This document shows positions 45,916-57,258 of a DNA stretch of 64,000 nt, piece by piece. The notes under the pieces were generated by a model. That model saw only the letters and a program-made list of their open reading frames with translations, ran no database searches and was not told the origin of the DNA. This DNA comes from Glebionis coronaria (lineage: Eukaryota > Streptophyta > Magnoliopsida > Asterales > Asteraceae): assembly GCA_025667525.1 (NCBI GenBank), contig JANFOE010000576.1, positions 620,001-684,000 of the forward strand. Direction: 5' to 3'. Within the stretch, counting starts at the first letter, position 1. Each line of letters starts with the position of its first letter. Made by a program: the position numbers and the translations under genes.

Positions 45916-46189
45916 CAATGGGACCTACCCAGTTGTTACTTTTTGACATATTTTCAAGCCGTAATTTTAGGAGTTGTTACTTTCATTTAATGCATGAGAT
46001 AACTTATAATTTTTTCAATATTTTCATGATTAGTTTTTGAAAATCTTTGCCTATTTTTGGGCCAATCACATGCATTCCTTCTCTCCTATAAATTTGGCTA
46101 CTATTTTAAACAGGGTATCTATAATTCTTGTCTAACACTTTTCTCTTATCAACTTCATCTTCTACACTTCAAATTAACAGCTTTCATCA

Positions 46190-49100
46190 ATGGCACCAAA
46201 GTTTAACTCTAGAGAATTGGCATTGGGGTTCAGATCACAACACAACATGATTGCTTATCTTGAAGCTGATGATGATCTGTTTCCTCAATACACACAAATG
46301 GTGGCGTATTTGAACGCATCCCCACTAAGGTATGCTATTTCTCATGCACCACTCATTCCAGTCACACACATTAAGCAGTTTTGGAACACTGTCAGTTCCT
46401 CAACAGTTAATGGAGTGACCATATTAACTTCTATTGTTCATGGGAGGTCTTGGGTGGTTACTGAGGCTTTGGTACGCCAAGCCTTGCATCTTGATGATGC
46501 TGATGGTATAGTCACCCTTCCCATAAATGAAATAGAACAAGGGATTAGGGCTTTGGGATATCCTTTTCCTGGTGAAGGTACTCTCAACAAGTATCATAAG
46601 CAGGAATTTCCCCCAGCCTGGAAGTACCTCATACATATTCTCCTTCAATGTTTGAGTCCCAAATGTACTGCACACAATGAGATCAATAGATCCATTGCTA
46701 GTGCTATTGTGTGCATTGCAACAGGGCAAAAATATAACTATTCTAAAATGATTTTTGAGGGGATGTGTAAAAACAAGGGGACAAAAATGACTTTAGCTTA
46801 TCCCTGTTTTCTGCAAATGATTTTTGATGATCAAGGTTACTGCTCAAGGGATCACAATGATTTTTATAAGATCCCTGAGCAAAAGAAAGCTATTTTTACG
46901 AAGATGAATTCACCACCCCATAGAGACTTACCTTTAACCCCAGCCATGCTTGCTGTTATTGCAGCAGCACAACCCTAACCAGACCCTCAACCTCAAATTG
47001 ACCCTCAACCACAACTTGAACCCATTCCTGAACCTTTACTCTCACCTGAACAAATGCAAATTGACCAAGAACCCTTTGACGCTGACACATCAAATGTTGG
47101 CATTGATGTGCCTATTTCCAACGCTGACACACAACCTTCACAATCCCAAACACCCCTTAACCAACCCACATCTACCCATTCTTCCACACCATCTTCCACA
47201 CCCCCTGAATATAGGTTGATGAAACGCCAAAGGACTACTGGAGTGTTCTCCTCTGGTGGTCCTAGCCATGAAGCAGAGAGAACCACCACCACAAGTGTGG
47301 CTGGTGACCTGGATGAGGCTGGGACTATTGGTTCTGGCTTAGATGCTGGCCAAGGCAGTCCCACCATCCTTAAGTCCTCATCCATGCCCAATGAATCTGA
47401 CTTGGGAGGTCAAATCCCCATTTTAGAAGAGGGCAGACTGGAACCAATGACTCTTTTGGAATTGACGGCAGTCTGCATTAGCTTGCAAAAGCAAAATGCA
47501 GACTTAGTACAAATTGTCAGCTCACAAGGCCTTGAACTCAAGCAATTGAGGGAGAGGATTGTTGTTTTGGAAAGTGATCGTGTTAGAAGGGGTATGGAGG
47601 AGTCTTCCAAAGGGGAGGAAGATCAAATAAATCTGAGTGATAAGGGCAGCCAGGATGGTCAATCAATGGATGTTGCTGAAGCCCTTACAACTTTTAAGGA
47701 ACAAACAGGTTTTGATACGTCCTTAATCTCTCCCACCAATCTAAATTTGTCATTTACAGCTATGTTAAGAGAGGTTACACAAGGCGCTGAGGGAAAATAT
47801 TTAAGCGTTGACAAGGCAAATTTGGACGCTGATAGAAGTATTTTGGGCGCTGATAGGATAAATTTGGGCGTTGACAGACCTGCACATGAAGGTGATGTAT
47901 CCCAGTCATCATCTATCATCAAGGAAGTTTCTACTCAGGTATTACCATCTACCTTACCAACCATTGCACCATCAGATAAGGGTAAGGGTAAATTGGTAGA
48001 AGAAATTGTTCCAAAGGATGCAACCCAAGTTGAATTTGATAGAAGATTGGCTGAACAAATGATGGAACAAGGTGAAAAGGAAAAGTCACCATTTGTTGTG
48101 ACTTCAGAAGAAGAAAGTGATGGAGCTAGCTCAGACTCAAGTATAATGATTATAGAACCTGAAAGGCTTGAGTATGGAGATGAGTTGGCCAAAGAGAAGC
48201 TGAGAGACTTGAAATTGCAGGTTGACTTTGACATGCCAGAGGTGGTTCAAATGTACAATTCTTGGGAAGAAAGCTGCATCGATAATCCAGACTTGACCAT
48301 TTCAGATCAAATATGGGGTTTGGAGCTTCTTCTTAGAGTTCAGAAGGATTGTAAGGTGATATTGAAACACAAGGCAAGCAATATTCTCTCAGAGTTGAAA
48401 AGGGATAGAAGGGAGCTCTACTTTATGTTGCTCAGATGTCATGGAGTTGGATGGACACATCAGAAGTTGAAGGCTTTGACATTTGATGAGTTGGAACATA
48501 GGGCTTATCCCATTTGGGTGAGAGTGCAGGAAGCAAACACTCTCAGACTTCTTTCAGATGAAAGAAAGGAGCAACTTGCAGAAGAAATGGAAATCAAGAA
48601 AGCTATGATGATTCCCAGGCCAGTGAAGAAGGGATTTAAATTTGAGTTTCCAAAAGATATAGATCCACTATATCCAAGTGAAGCAGTTATAAGAAAGAGC
48701 CTCAAGCTCTCCCCATTAGAAGCTTCAGATATGGTGCAAGTGTTACCATTAGATTCCAAGAATCCAATTGTGAGCTATGAAGAAGATGAATGTGGATTCT
48801 GGAAGATTGGCATATTTGGCAAGGAGGTACACACTTTTACCACTCTCATATCTTTATTTGCAAGTTGTGATAGAGAAGACTTGGTGGACCTTTGGAGGTT
48901 GCTGTAGACCAAGTATGAGGCTGAAGCACCAACTTCAGCTAATGGAATAAAACTTTGGACCACATTCAAAAGAATGTGTGGGACAAAAGAGGAAGATCCT
49001 GAAATTTGGAAGGATCTTGAAGATGACCTTAGTGGTCTTCAATGGAGGTTATATTCAGCTGCTGGTGTATACCATTTGAGTTCTACAAAGTTTGCTGAGT

Positions 49101-49261
49101 ATCTACTTGTGGATGCTCAGTATTTCATATCCAAGGATGTTTTGGAAAAGATGAAGGACACTCAGCTGGAAATAGATTATTCAAGTGACGTGGCAAAAGA
49201 TTTGATCATATTTATTCATTACCAATATGAGAAGATTTGTCAGACTCCTCCAAGTTCTTAA
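46190..49261 (+). pseudogene. C2 extra ORF downstream of pol, unknown function
   Basis: One frame of 1,024 codons (including the stop) from ATG 46190 (MAPKFNSRELALGF) to TAA 49259-49261, with two internal stops: TAA at 46976-46978 (C1 has CAA there) and TAG at 48905-48907. The N-terminal about 240 residues form a conserved domain (LEADDDLFPQYTQMVAYLNA, HIKQFWNTVSS, ALHLDDADGI, WKYLIHILLQCLSPKC, MIFEGMCKNKG). A P/Q-rich linker and a coiled-coil-like segment (ISLQKQNADLVQIVSSQGLE) follow, then motif-encoded SVDK/DADR repeats. The acidic-to-basic C-terminal half ends in a second conserved domain (LYSAAGVYHLSSTKFAEYLL). No membrane segment or signal peptide is seen, unlike a classical env-like ORF. 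I recall similar proteins in daisy-family genomes, sometimes labelled synaptobrevin/longin-like; that label is doubtful. It ends 52 bp before the 3' LTR. Confidence 0.82.
47785..47882 (+). repeat. Phased CGYTGAC array in C2 extra ORF
   Basis: CG positions 47785, 47806, 47827, 47848, 47869: four consecutive steps of exactly 21 bp. Two isolated copies lie at about 47079 and 47121. Confidence 0.9.
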
Positions 49262-49301
49262 TGCTTATTCAGAAACTTGATCATAAGAGTGGATATCAAG
49301 T

Positions 49302-49313
49302 TTAGGGGAGGAT
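49302..49313 (+). promoter_or_regulatory. C2 polypurine tract
   Basis: Purine-rich TTAGGGGAGGAT directly abuts the 3' LTR start at 49314. Confidence 0.8.
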
Positions 49314-49841
49314 TGTTGGGAATAAATTAAGGCCAGATCACTTGAGCGCTGACAAGAACAATTCAAGCGTTGACAAGAACAAAGCAAGCGCTGACAACTC
49401 AAGCGTTGACAAGTTAAAGTCAAGCGTTGACACATTGAAGACAAGCACTGATGGAAGATATAATCTACACGTTTATTATATTCTAGAATACTTCTAGTAA
49501 GGATAGAAACGACAATGTATTTTCTATATTTATCTTTACCTAGAATAGTTGATACGTAGGTTATTGTACAAGGCTTCTTGTATCTATAAAAGAAGGCCTT
49601 TAGGTTAATGTTTAATATCAAGTTTTATATAAGTTTTCATTCGTAAACATCTTTCATTGTAAGCAAGTTCGACATTCATAATCAAAGTGAAAGTTTTGTT
49701 TACATCTTGTGTGTTCTTGTTTAAGTGTTAAATTCCGCATAACACTTAGATTCATAAAGCATATACAAAGGTTTTTCTACGTGTATTACTTGATCTAATC
49801 TCGTATACACAAAGCTAATCGATCTAAGTTTGGGATCAACA
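49314..49841 (+). repeat. C2 3' LTR
   Basis: 528 bp, same length as the 5' LTR, with about four transitions. TATA box at 49584-49592. The same phased array starts at about 49346. Followed by target duplication AAGAA. Confidence 0.95.
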
Positions 49842-49846
49842 AAGAA

Positions 49847-52697
49847 CTGAAAAGATTGGTCCCTCAAGAATTGAAGAATTTTCGCTTTAGGCCGTTGTAA
49901 AACTCTAAAATACAAGTTTCGTCCTTTAAGTTTCAAGAGTTTTCAAAATCAGTCCTTGAAGATATCAAATATTGCATGATTAGTCCTTGTTTCAAGATTT
50001 ACAAATTACAAGGACTACAATGTCATTTGCCCAAAGTTGAACAACAAAGGAATTAGCCAAGAGCTGTTGAAACTTGTTGTGAATATTTTTGTAAAGTTGA
50101 GGGGCCAAAACTGCATTAAACCAAACCTATACCCTGCCTTAAACCCGACCAGCCCACTACATAACACAACATATTACACCGTTTACCTAACACAAGCCCA
50201 CTAACCCAAACCAATACCCATACTCGACCTTGTCACGTCCTAATCCCACTAACCATATTAATTATATATAAATCACTTAAAGTGATTATTATCTCGTTAA
50301 ATTGGGCGGGTAACACAATTACACCCCTAAACACAGATCAAATCGCAACTATTCACCCATCCCTCATCTAACAAACCTTAATTCCAATTAACTATCAAAA
50401 CCAAAGGTTTTTACCATGATACTTTCTAGATCTATAATTACATGTTTTTGAAACATGTTCACACTCTCAAAACCTCACCCAACTTACCCATGTGTTCTCA
50501 CCCCACATACCATGCCCCACACTTTGTAAGGAAACAAAGTTTGGCCAGTCATCCAACGTCCCACATAAGTTTTCTTGTTCAACACACCCAATTGGATGAT
50601 TTAGTTACATCTTTACACCCTGGCATCACACGGACAGCAACAAGCATACATGACCAAGAATTTGAATTCAAACAAAGGATCTTGAATGGCATATTCTCAA
50701 CTTCAAGAAAGGGCATTTTGGACAGTTTATTGCTAGGGTTTTACAAGAATGTACCGTTAGCTAGTATTTAAGCAAGGTCGGTTGTGACCACTGCCTCTTG
50801 TTCCAGATTTTGTTTTAAAAACTAGTAATTTCTTTTTCATTTTATGAAAAGTTTGGTATTGTTAATATAATCTGGTTCCATCATTATTTAAATCTGTTTT
50901 AGTTTAAACTTGTAATTCCTTTTTTTAGTGCATATGAAAAGTTCGTAAAGTTTAGCTTGATTCCAAAATCTCTATTTTCTAGTTTATGCAATATGTCATT
51001 TAATCCTTTTCAAGTTTGAAGTTGTTTAATTTTTTTTGTTTAAGTCTCATCAAGAAGATTTAAAGTTTCAAAAAGTTGTGAAAGATTTTTGAAGTGTCAA
51101 AGGAAATTTGATTTATTATATTGTTTAACACTAAATGTATCAAGATTTCATATCTTGATACTTGGATTTGTTTTTTTTGTTTTTGTGTTCAACAGGTTGG
51201 AAGCTTGCAAATTGCATTTGCATAAGCTAAAACACTCCAAGGTGTGGATGTACACATTGAAAGTAAGTCATTTTTCTTGTTATTTTCTGAAAAAAAAATG
51301 GAGTTCATACAATTCTTGTTGGCCTGCTGTTTCTCTGCATGTTTTGTCTTCTATTCTTGTTATTTTGATGATTGGAGTTTGTTCATACTAGATTTCTAAT
51401 TTTTGAGTATTATCAGTTAAGATTTTTTTGAAAGGACTTGTTGGCAGATGGTTAAGGGGTGTTTGGTTTAGGCTGTTAGAAGGGCCTTGGGTGACAATTG
51501 GGATCTACACCTAGCCTATACACTTAGGTTGTATATAGACTAAGTCAAAAATCTGGTAGTTAAGGTTTGTGTGGTTTGAAATCGGAAATGGTGTGAAACA
51601 TGTTCTATAAGTGCAAAACACATCAGTGGACTTTTTGAGTTTGATTTTTATAATTAAAACTTAAAATCTAGGAATCTGTTAAAATATAGGTTAGTTAAGG
51701 TCTGTTGAGTACAAAATTTGAGTTTCAAAGCTCGTGGTAGCTTAAAGCTTAAAACAAAGTTCACCATATTTTATGAAATTGCACTCATCCGAGATCCTTG
51801 TTTCTTGGTTATACCCGATATCTGTCACAACTAACCAGCATTGTCTAACAGATATTATATATGAGTAAAAAAGCGTCTGAGCTTATTTGGTGTTGATTTT
51901 TGCTTATTTGAAGCTTATTTAGGTTATTGAGTGACTACTTTTTTCTTAAATTGACTCCCCAATAGCCAACTGCCATTTGGGGTGCCTCTATTCCCAAAAA
52001 TAACCACCAAACAAGCAACAACAACAAGCTTTTAGCCCTCTGTCCATTTAACAAAGAAAGTGGGAAGAAATTTCCCAATACCTTCATTGGCTTCCTAGCC
52101 ACTGATAGCATAAAACAAACAGAAGATTATTCAGCTTATTTAAAGATTATTTGTTCAACTTTTTTTGCTTCTCTTATTTTTACTTGCTTCTTTAATACAT
52201 TTTAGATTTTTGAAAATTAGTTTTAGATTTTTTTCCACTTTTCTTTTATTTATTAGCATTAGAAAAATAGTTTACAAACTTTAAAATCTTTGATTAGGCT
52301 TTTTCTTTGTTATATTTAATTTTAGGTCTTTAATTAGATTTAAAAATTAAATAATAATTAAATCAAAAGTTACAAAAAGTTTTTCTTGATTTTTAAACCT
52401 TAATTATATTATTTAGGATTTAATTGGAATTTTTGGAAATTTTTAGATAACTTTTATTTTTCGTCTCGATTTGCGTGCGTAACGCGTTTTTCGTCTTAGT
52501 TCATTTTTAGCTTAATTGGTCATTTCCTTTTCTCTAATCAAGCCATAATCAATAAAAAATTTAAAAATTTTGTCTCACACTTATACCTCCTTGGAGAACG
52601 AACTCATTTGGTCATTAGTGTACGTTTTTCCTAAAACGTGCATTTAATACTTACCGTTTATACGCTTTTTCCTAAAAGTGTATTTTTACTCCAATCA
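49847..52697 (+). repeat. G4 3' LTR, right piece
   Basis: Resumes G2-type LTR homology right after the C2 target duplication (ATTGGTCCCTCAAGAATTGAAG matches about 13395, as spaced blocks). TATA-like GTATTTAAGC at 50762-50771. A CCCCAA/TTGGGG hairpin is at 51957-51982. It ends CCAATCA at 52697. Total LTR length is about 3.1 kb against 3.4 kb in G2. Confidence 0.8.
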
Positions 52698-53807
52698 CAC
52701 ATAATGTGATTATGTGTGACCAATACGTTCAAAACAATCACATGTGAAATCTTCACATTGAGTGTTTGTGTTGCTAAGTTTTTGATGCTATATATGGTTA
52801 CATGAAGTGTTATATATGTGACTAAATCAAAGGGTCATTTTTTTGGTTTCACAAGATTTAAGTTTAGCATAAATCATGTACATATGGTCAAGTGAGGTAA
52901 TATGTGTGTCTAATGTGTATAGCCACACTAACGTGTTTATGTTGTTGTTTGTTGCTCTTTATTGTTTATTTGCACTTGCGTTATGATGATTTTGATATTT
53001 TGCATACTTGTTAAGGTTAGCTCTTCTTTGATTTACATATATTCGATACATAATAAATTTCAAAAAAAAATTGTAAAAGTGAAATACCTAATAATATATA
53101 ACTGGATAGTTGTAATTTCATAAAACCATAGTCACAATATAGCTCCAAATAAAAATCGAGAATTAATTTTTTCTTTGTATATGTCTTGTAATTGATTCCA
53201 TGCATCAATGGTTAGAATCAAATATATTGTTGCGGCTATTAGTTTTTTACTACTATATAAACAAGGTACACATGATTTTCATCTATAACATCACATGATT
53301 GTATTACTATTGTTAAATAGACAGATTATAAATGTCTAACTTTGTTGAAGTGACTCTAATAATCGACTACAATGTATCTATGCATGGTTCTACAAACAGT
53401 GAATCCAAATCCATCGTTCCTCTAAAACAAGATGAGAATGGACAGTTTGGTATGTACTCACGCTTTTAAATTCTGCATTCATGTCTATGTTCTATTTATT
53501 ACATTGGAAAATTATAAATCTTGGTTTTATTATGAAAACATGCATACTTAATAATTACAATCATGTATTTGCATTAAATCTATTAGGCGTGTGACTTTTG
53601 ATATTCACTTTCAAGGTGTATAAAATTGAACCATTCCAACAATATCAATCACATATCTGAAAAAATTATTTCACAATATAGTGTCTGGATTATTTTTCAA
53701 AAAAATGAAGTCTACAGCCAAAATATCTGCAAGTGAAGCCAACATTGAATGTTAAGGTAGGAAACAAGTAAGTCTGTTTTTAATAAACTTATAGTTTGGA
53801 ATCTATC

Positions 53808-53837
<30 letters not shown>
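52698..53837. other. Flank between G4 and Helitron H1, no supported gene
   Basis: A/T-rich sequence. One exon-like stretch at about 53333-53450 reads SNFVEVTLIIDYNVSMHGST and is followed by G|GTATGT, a good splice donor. I do not recognise the protein. Otherwise I see nothing. It ends in an (AT)n tract. Confidence 0.4.

Positions 53838-53840
<3 letters not shown>
53809..53840. repeat. (AT)n microsatellite left of H1
   Basis: About 15 AT dinucleotides immediately before the Helitron-like 5' end sequence. Confidence 0.9.
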
Positions 53841-53846
<6 letters not shown>

Positions 53847-54190
53847 TATATATAGGTATAATTATGACTTGAAACCACAGTTTTAATCCCAGTCATATCC
53901 CAATCACATCTTTTAACCAATAAGATTTAAGTATTTGCTAAAAAATTTCACTTTTCCTTAAAAACTCTTAAATTTTCGGATTTAGTCAACCTTTTGACCA
54001 AAATCGCATTTTCCAAACGCTCAATTTTTAAACCAGTTTTTTTTCTTTTTTTTATACGGGACACTAAAAAAACACACACACCCTCCTCCTTTTTTCCTCA
54101 AACCATAATCTCACAAAAAAATGCCTCTCTTCTTAAAATCCGGTTACCCCAACCAAAGTTTTCTTTAATCTTTTGATTCACAATCACTAA

Positions 54191-54420
54191 TACAGGTTTG
54201 AATTTTATTTTCGTGTCCACAGCGGGGCAAAATACACACACGCGCGATTCTCGAAACCCTAAAAAAACACACTCCGATCACATCTCAATTTCAAATCAGG
54301 TATCATTCTTCGTATTCATTTTTGATCTGCTATATCTGGTCTCAATCAAATTAGGGTTTTTTTTTTCGATTTGCTGGTCTCAATCAAATTAGGATTTTTT
54401 CGGTGATTCAGGTTGTGCAA
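54191..54420 (+). other. Exon-like 5' UTR piece in H1
   Basis: CACAGCGGGGCAAAATACAC onward, with CGAAACCCTAAAAAAACACA, typical of plant 5' leaders, ends at CAAATCAG|GTATCATTC, a plausible splice donor near 54298. No coding frame. Source gene unknown. Confidence 0.35.
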
Positions 54421-55352
54421 GGTAAGATGCGGTCGAATGAAGGTTGATATTGGTTTTGGTTTTTATCAATATATATCTGATGTTTAGATTAGAATAGAGT
54501 CAAATGGTTGAAAATCTTTTTCATAGATATAGCCTCCTGAATAATTTTATAAATGATTAATGTAGTACGTAGTAATGTTTATATGAACATAATATCTTTA
54601 TGTAAAATTTAATAAAAAGACGAAAAAGGGTTTTTGGGTCAACACAACCTAATTTGGCTCATTATTTTTCGAACAAGATTTGGCTCATTATTTTCGAACA
54701 AGATTTGGCTCAATATGACTCAATTAAAAAATGATGTGTTTCCATCTTACCCCGTTGAGTCGTTAGTCGTTCCTCAACCTATACATCTTTGCTGAACTTT
54801 TTATGTGAAGGAACGTCTGGAAAGGAGAAGGCAGATGCCATACCACATGCACATCAGTTTTGAACTTCTGTATAACTGATATGTGTCATGCTGCTTGAGG
54901 CTGCTAATATGGCTGCAAATTACCATGATGCAAGGCGCAAAGGCATAAGCAGGACACTAAGATGATCACTTGAAATTAATGGCAGACAAACCGCCACCCT
55001 AAAAATGTGAGATGTTATGGCAGGTATATATGGCTTTCAGTGACCCTTTTGCAGAATACCAGGTAATCGCTTGAGCACTCCAATAGTAGATTTAGACTTC
55101 CTGATCAAGTTCTCTGCATGATTATAGCTTCAGTTTCTTTTGAAGATACCACTGGGGATGTTTTAGTTGTGCGCCTACAAATCCTTGGATTTCAAGTATT
55201 AACAAACCAACGCTTGGAAAAAAACTTTATTAAGGCTGCAAAAACAATAGCGTCTTACGGGTAAATAAAATTATGTTAGCTTTCATCAGATATATTTAAC
55301 TCAAATTTCACATTTAATTTATCAAACGTCTGTGCTCCTTTTTGTTTGACAG

Positions 55353-55833
55353 GCTGCTGCTCTGAGGGGTTCTGACCACTGTCATGCCACCAATGCGAGC
55401 GCTAGATTGGAAGCCCAACAGAAGAAGCTCAACCTTCCAATCCTACCCACCACCACCATTAGTTTTTTCCCACAAACCATTGAGCTCGGGAGAGTTCGTC
55501 GCGAGTACAAGGCCAAGAAGTAAGCAATTCCAAATAACTATATGTTTCAGCCTGTTATTAATGTTCGATTGTGATCTTCTTTTCTAACCACGTTCCTTAT
55601 TAGGATCTCTGAGGAAGACTACGTTAAAGCCATAAAGGAGGAGATATACAAGGTTGTCCAACTACAAGAAGAGCTTGACATATCTGTTCTTGTCCACAGA
55701 GAGCCGGAGGTACTAATCCATACGCTTCCAAAGATAAACTAACTTTACTTTTGTCTGCAGTTTTGTTAATTTTTTATTTCATATTTCTACACATGAACGA
55801 AATGGGTAAATACTTTGGTGAGCAAATGTATGA
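55353..55833 (+). pseudogene. METE: Captured fragment of cobalamin-independent methionine synthase
   Basis: Three exon pieces with introns. Exon 1 (55353-55519) reads [20 protein letters not shown].., [15 protein letters not shown] and [10 protein letters not shown], preceded by a TTTGACAG acceptor. Exon 2 (55604-55709) reads [20 protein letters not shown] and [12 protein letters not shown]; the K codon is split across the intron with phase kept. Exon 3 (about 55795-55833) is diverged: MGKYFGEQM, where the family has a MVEYFGEQL-type stretch. These correspond to roughly residues 395-500 of the about 765-residue plant enzyme, which makes methionine from homocysteine and methyltetrahydrofolate. 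The zinc-binding catalytic C-terminus is absent, so no function is expected. Confidence 0.85.
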
Positions 55834-55891
55834 ATATAAATCTATTTATGAACTTAACATGGACTTTTTATCTTTATTATTCCTCTTTCAG

Positions 55892-56030
55892 GTTTACATG
55901 GGTCGAGTTGGTTGGCCACAAACATTTCTTGCCAGAAATGTTCACGGGAAAGGATCAGTTAGGATGGCGTCATTTCCATGTGTTACTGATAAAAGTCTTG
56001 GAGTTTATGGAGACTTTGTGGAAAACTGAT
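55892..56030 (+). pseudogene. Probable captured fragment of CCR4-NOT subunit 1
   Basis: The exon-like stretch translates as FTWVELVGHKHFLPEMFTGK, then LGWRHFHVLLIKVLEFMETL. The spacing of F.W.EL..H..F.P...TG....GW.....LL...L.F.E fits the conserved C-terminal half of plant NOT1, from memory. A pyrimidine-rich TTCCTCTTTCAG precedes it as acceptor. The downstream about 130 bp are non-coding, and the fragment ends by 56030. NOT1 is the scaffold of the mRNA deadenylase complex; this piece alone is inert. Confidence 0.5.
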
Positions 56031-56847
56031 GATCAACTCGAAGAGTCGGTTTGCATCTTTCACCCACAAAAACCAGCGTTTAACTCTATGTGCAGTTGTA
56101 CTCCGTTAAAGTTTAAAACGAGTATGAATGTATGTTTCTCTTTTAACAATACAGGTCCATCATTTGAATGAAGGCATGCTCAAGATGATGTTGGTGTTGA
56201 GTGAAGATCAAGGTGATCGATGATCACATGAAGGAGATTGTTTATATAACATGCAACAAAATATGGCGGGATGGCTCATTATACAGTCCAAACTTATGTG
56301 CTCAGGTTCTACGCTTACTCACATCTATTAGTTTAAAGTCATATAATAGTACCCAGCCTCTTTAACTTGCATCATTTTAGAGACAAAATTGGGGAGTAGT
56401 ATACTCTAATATCCTCGAATCAGCGTTTGGTATTGACTCAAAACAGTTGTGAATAGTCTTAAGTTATAAAAACACAGAGTCTGCATGAAATATGATGGAA
56501 AATAATATAAATACACCGTGTAAATAGCTTTTCAAACAATAAAAATTTAGTTTTATAAAATCATTTTAAAGCCATTGGCAGGTCTGGTATAACCTGGTAC
56601 CCTGCTCGTGTTTGGCACATATGAAGACTTAAAATAAATGATATAAAAAATAGGTTGCTATTACTGATGCTATAAATGTAAATATCGAAGTACAACAATC
56701 AGTAAGTACTGAATCTCAAAAGATGATGTATGGAAACTATTGGGAAAGTTTGAAAATCTGTTTTCTGTCCGCATCTTATAATTTCTGTAATTTCCTTGCA
56801 CTGTTCATGTGACCCTGATATTACTTTTGTCTACTTTTTCTGTTAAG
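56031..56847. other. H1 internal stretch, nothing recognised
   Basis: A/T-rich, stops in all frames, no repeat structure noticed. Confidence 0.4.
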
Positions 56848-57036
56848 GCCTATGGGTCTTTTAAGAGCAATTGAATTTACCACGGATGTACCTGCTATCG
56901 GTTATCAAGGTTCTCACACTGGTGGATTACCATTTCCAGGTCATGGTAATGGTTCTTCTATATCGGTTTCTTCTAGTTTGACTCATGGTAGTGACTTTTC
57001 ATCTGCATCGGTTCCACTTAATCCTCCTTACAGGTA
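56848..57036 (+). pseudogene. Unrecognised exon-like fragment in H1
   Basis: An open stretch reads MGLLRAIEFTTDVPAIGYQG, then a G/S-rich part GHGNGSSISVSSSLTHGSD and SVPLNPPYR, and stops at GG|TAATAC near a possible donor. Codon-like composition differs from the A/T-rich surroundings. I do not recognise the source gene. Confidence 0.4.
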
Positions 57037-57258
57037 ATACGGTGTATAACTTAATGCCATATATTACTTTGTAAATTAGCAGTTCTTTGATATATTGATC
57101 CTATGGTAATAAATAATATTAATTAATCATGACCCTCATTTGTAAGTATCTTAAATGACTAAAAGCGAGTAATGATAATTCCACTTTACTCACTTATGTC
57201 AGCTATACCTATTGGTTTCATACATCCAAACAAAGAGCCCAGTACTACATGACACTGC

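Larger units (their letters stand above)
44934..46189 (+). other. C2 region between pol and extra ORF
   Basis: About 1.25 kb with no coding frame. It has two phased CGYTGAC clusters (45032-45150 and 45796-45912). Between them it contains sequence homologous to 18835-20011 of C1. The last 130 bp before the ATG at 46190 are pyrimidine-rich with CTCCTATAAATTTGG at about 46083, a possible TATA element for separate expression of the extra ORF (inference). Confidence 0.7.
37864..49841 (+). mobile_element. C2: young Ty1/copia (Sirevirus-like) element with extra ORF
   Basis: 11,978 bp with two 528-bp LTRs, tRNA-iMet PBS, gag, pol, about 1.25 kb untranslated region, an extra ORF of about 1,023 codons, and PPT. 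Target duplications AAGAA lie at 37859-37863 and 49842-49846. By eye the two LTRs differ at about four positions, all transitions. Coding parts carry two single-base frameshifts and two internal stops, so it is recent yet not intact. Confidence 0.95.
36038..52697 (+). mobile_element. G4: Ty3/gypsy element 3' part, split by C1 and C2
   Basis: Visible parts: internal 3' non-coding region (36038-37613), PPT, and 3' LTR in two pieces (37626-37863 and 49847-52697). It is related to G2 (same PPT, same LTR ends, same internal blocks) but diverged. Its coding part lies left of the C1 insertion and outside the window. The sequence after 52697 is the oldest flank in this stack. Confidence 0.8.

Noticed and set aside
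44934..46189. Second small ORF (45091-45273) between pol and the extra ORF
   Set aside because: Not conserved in C1 and overlaps the motif array.
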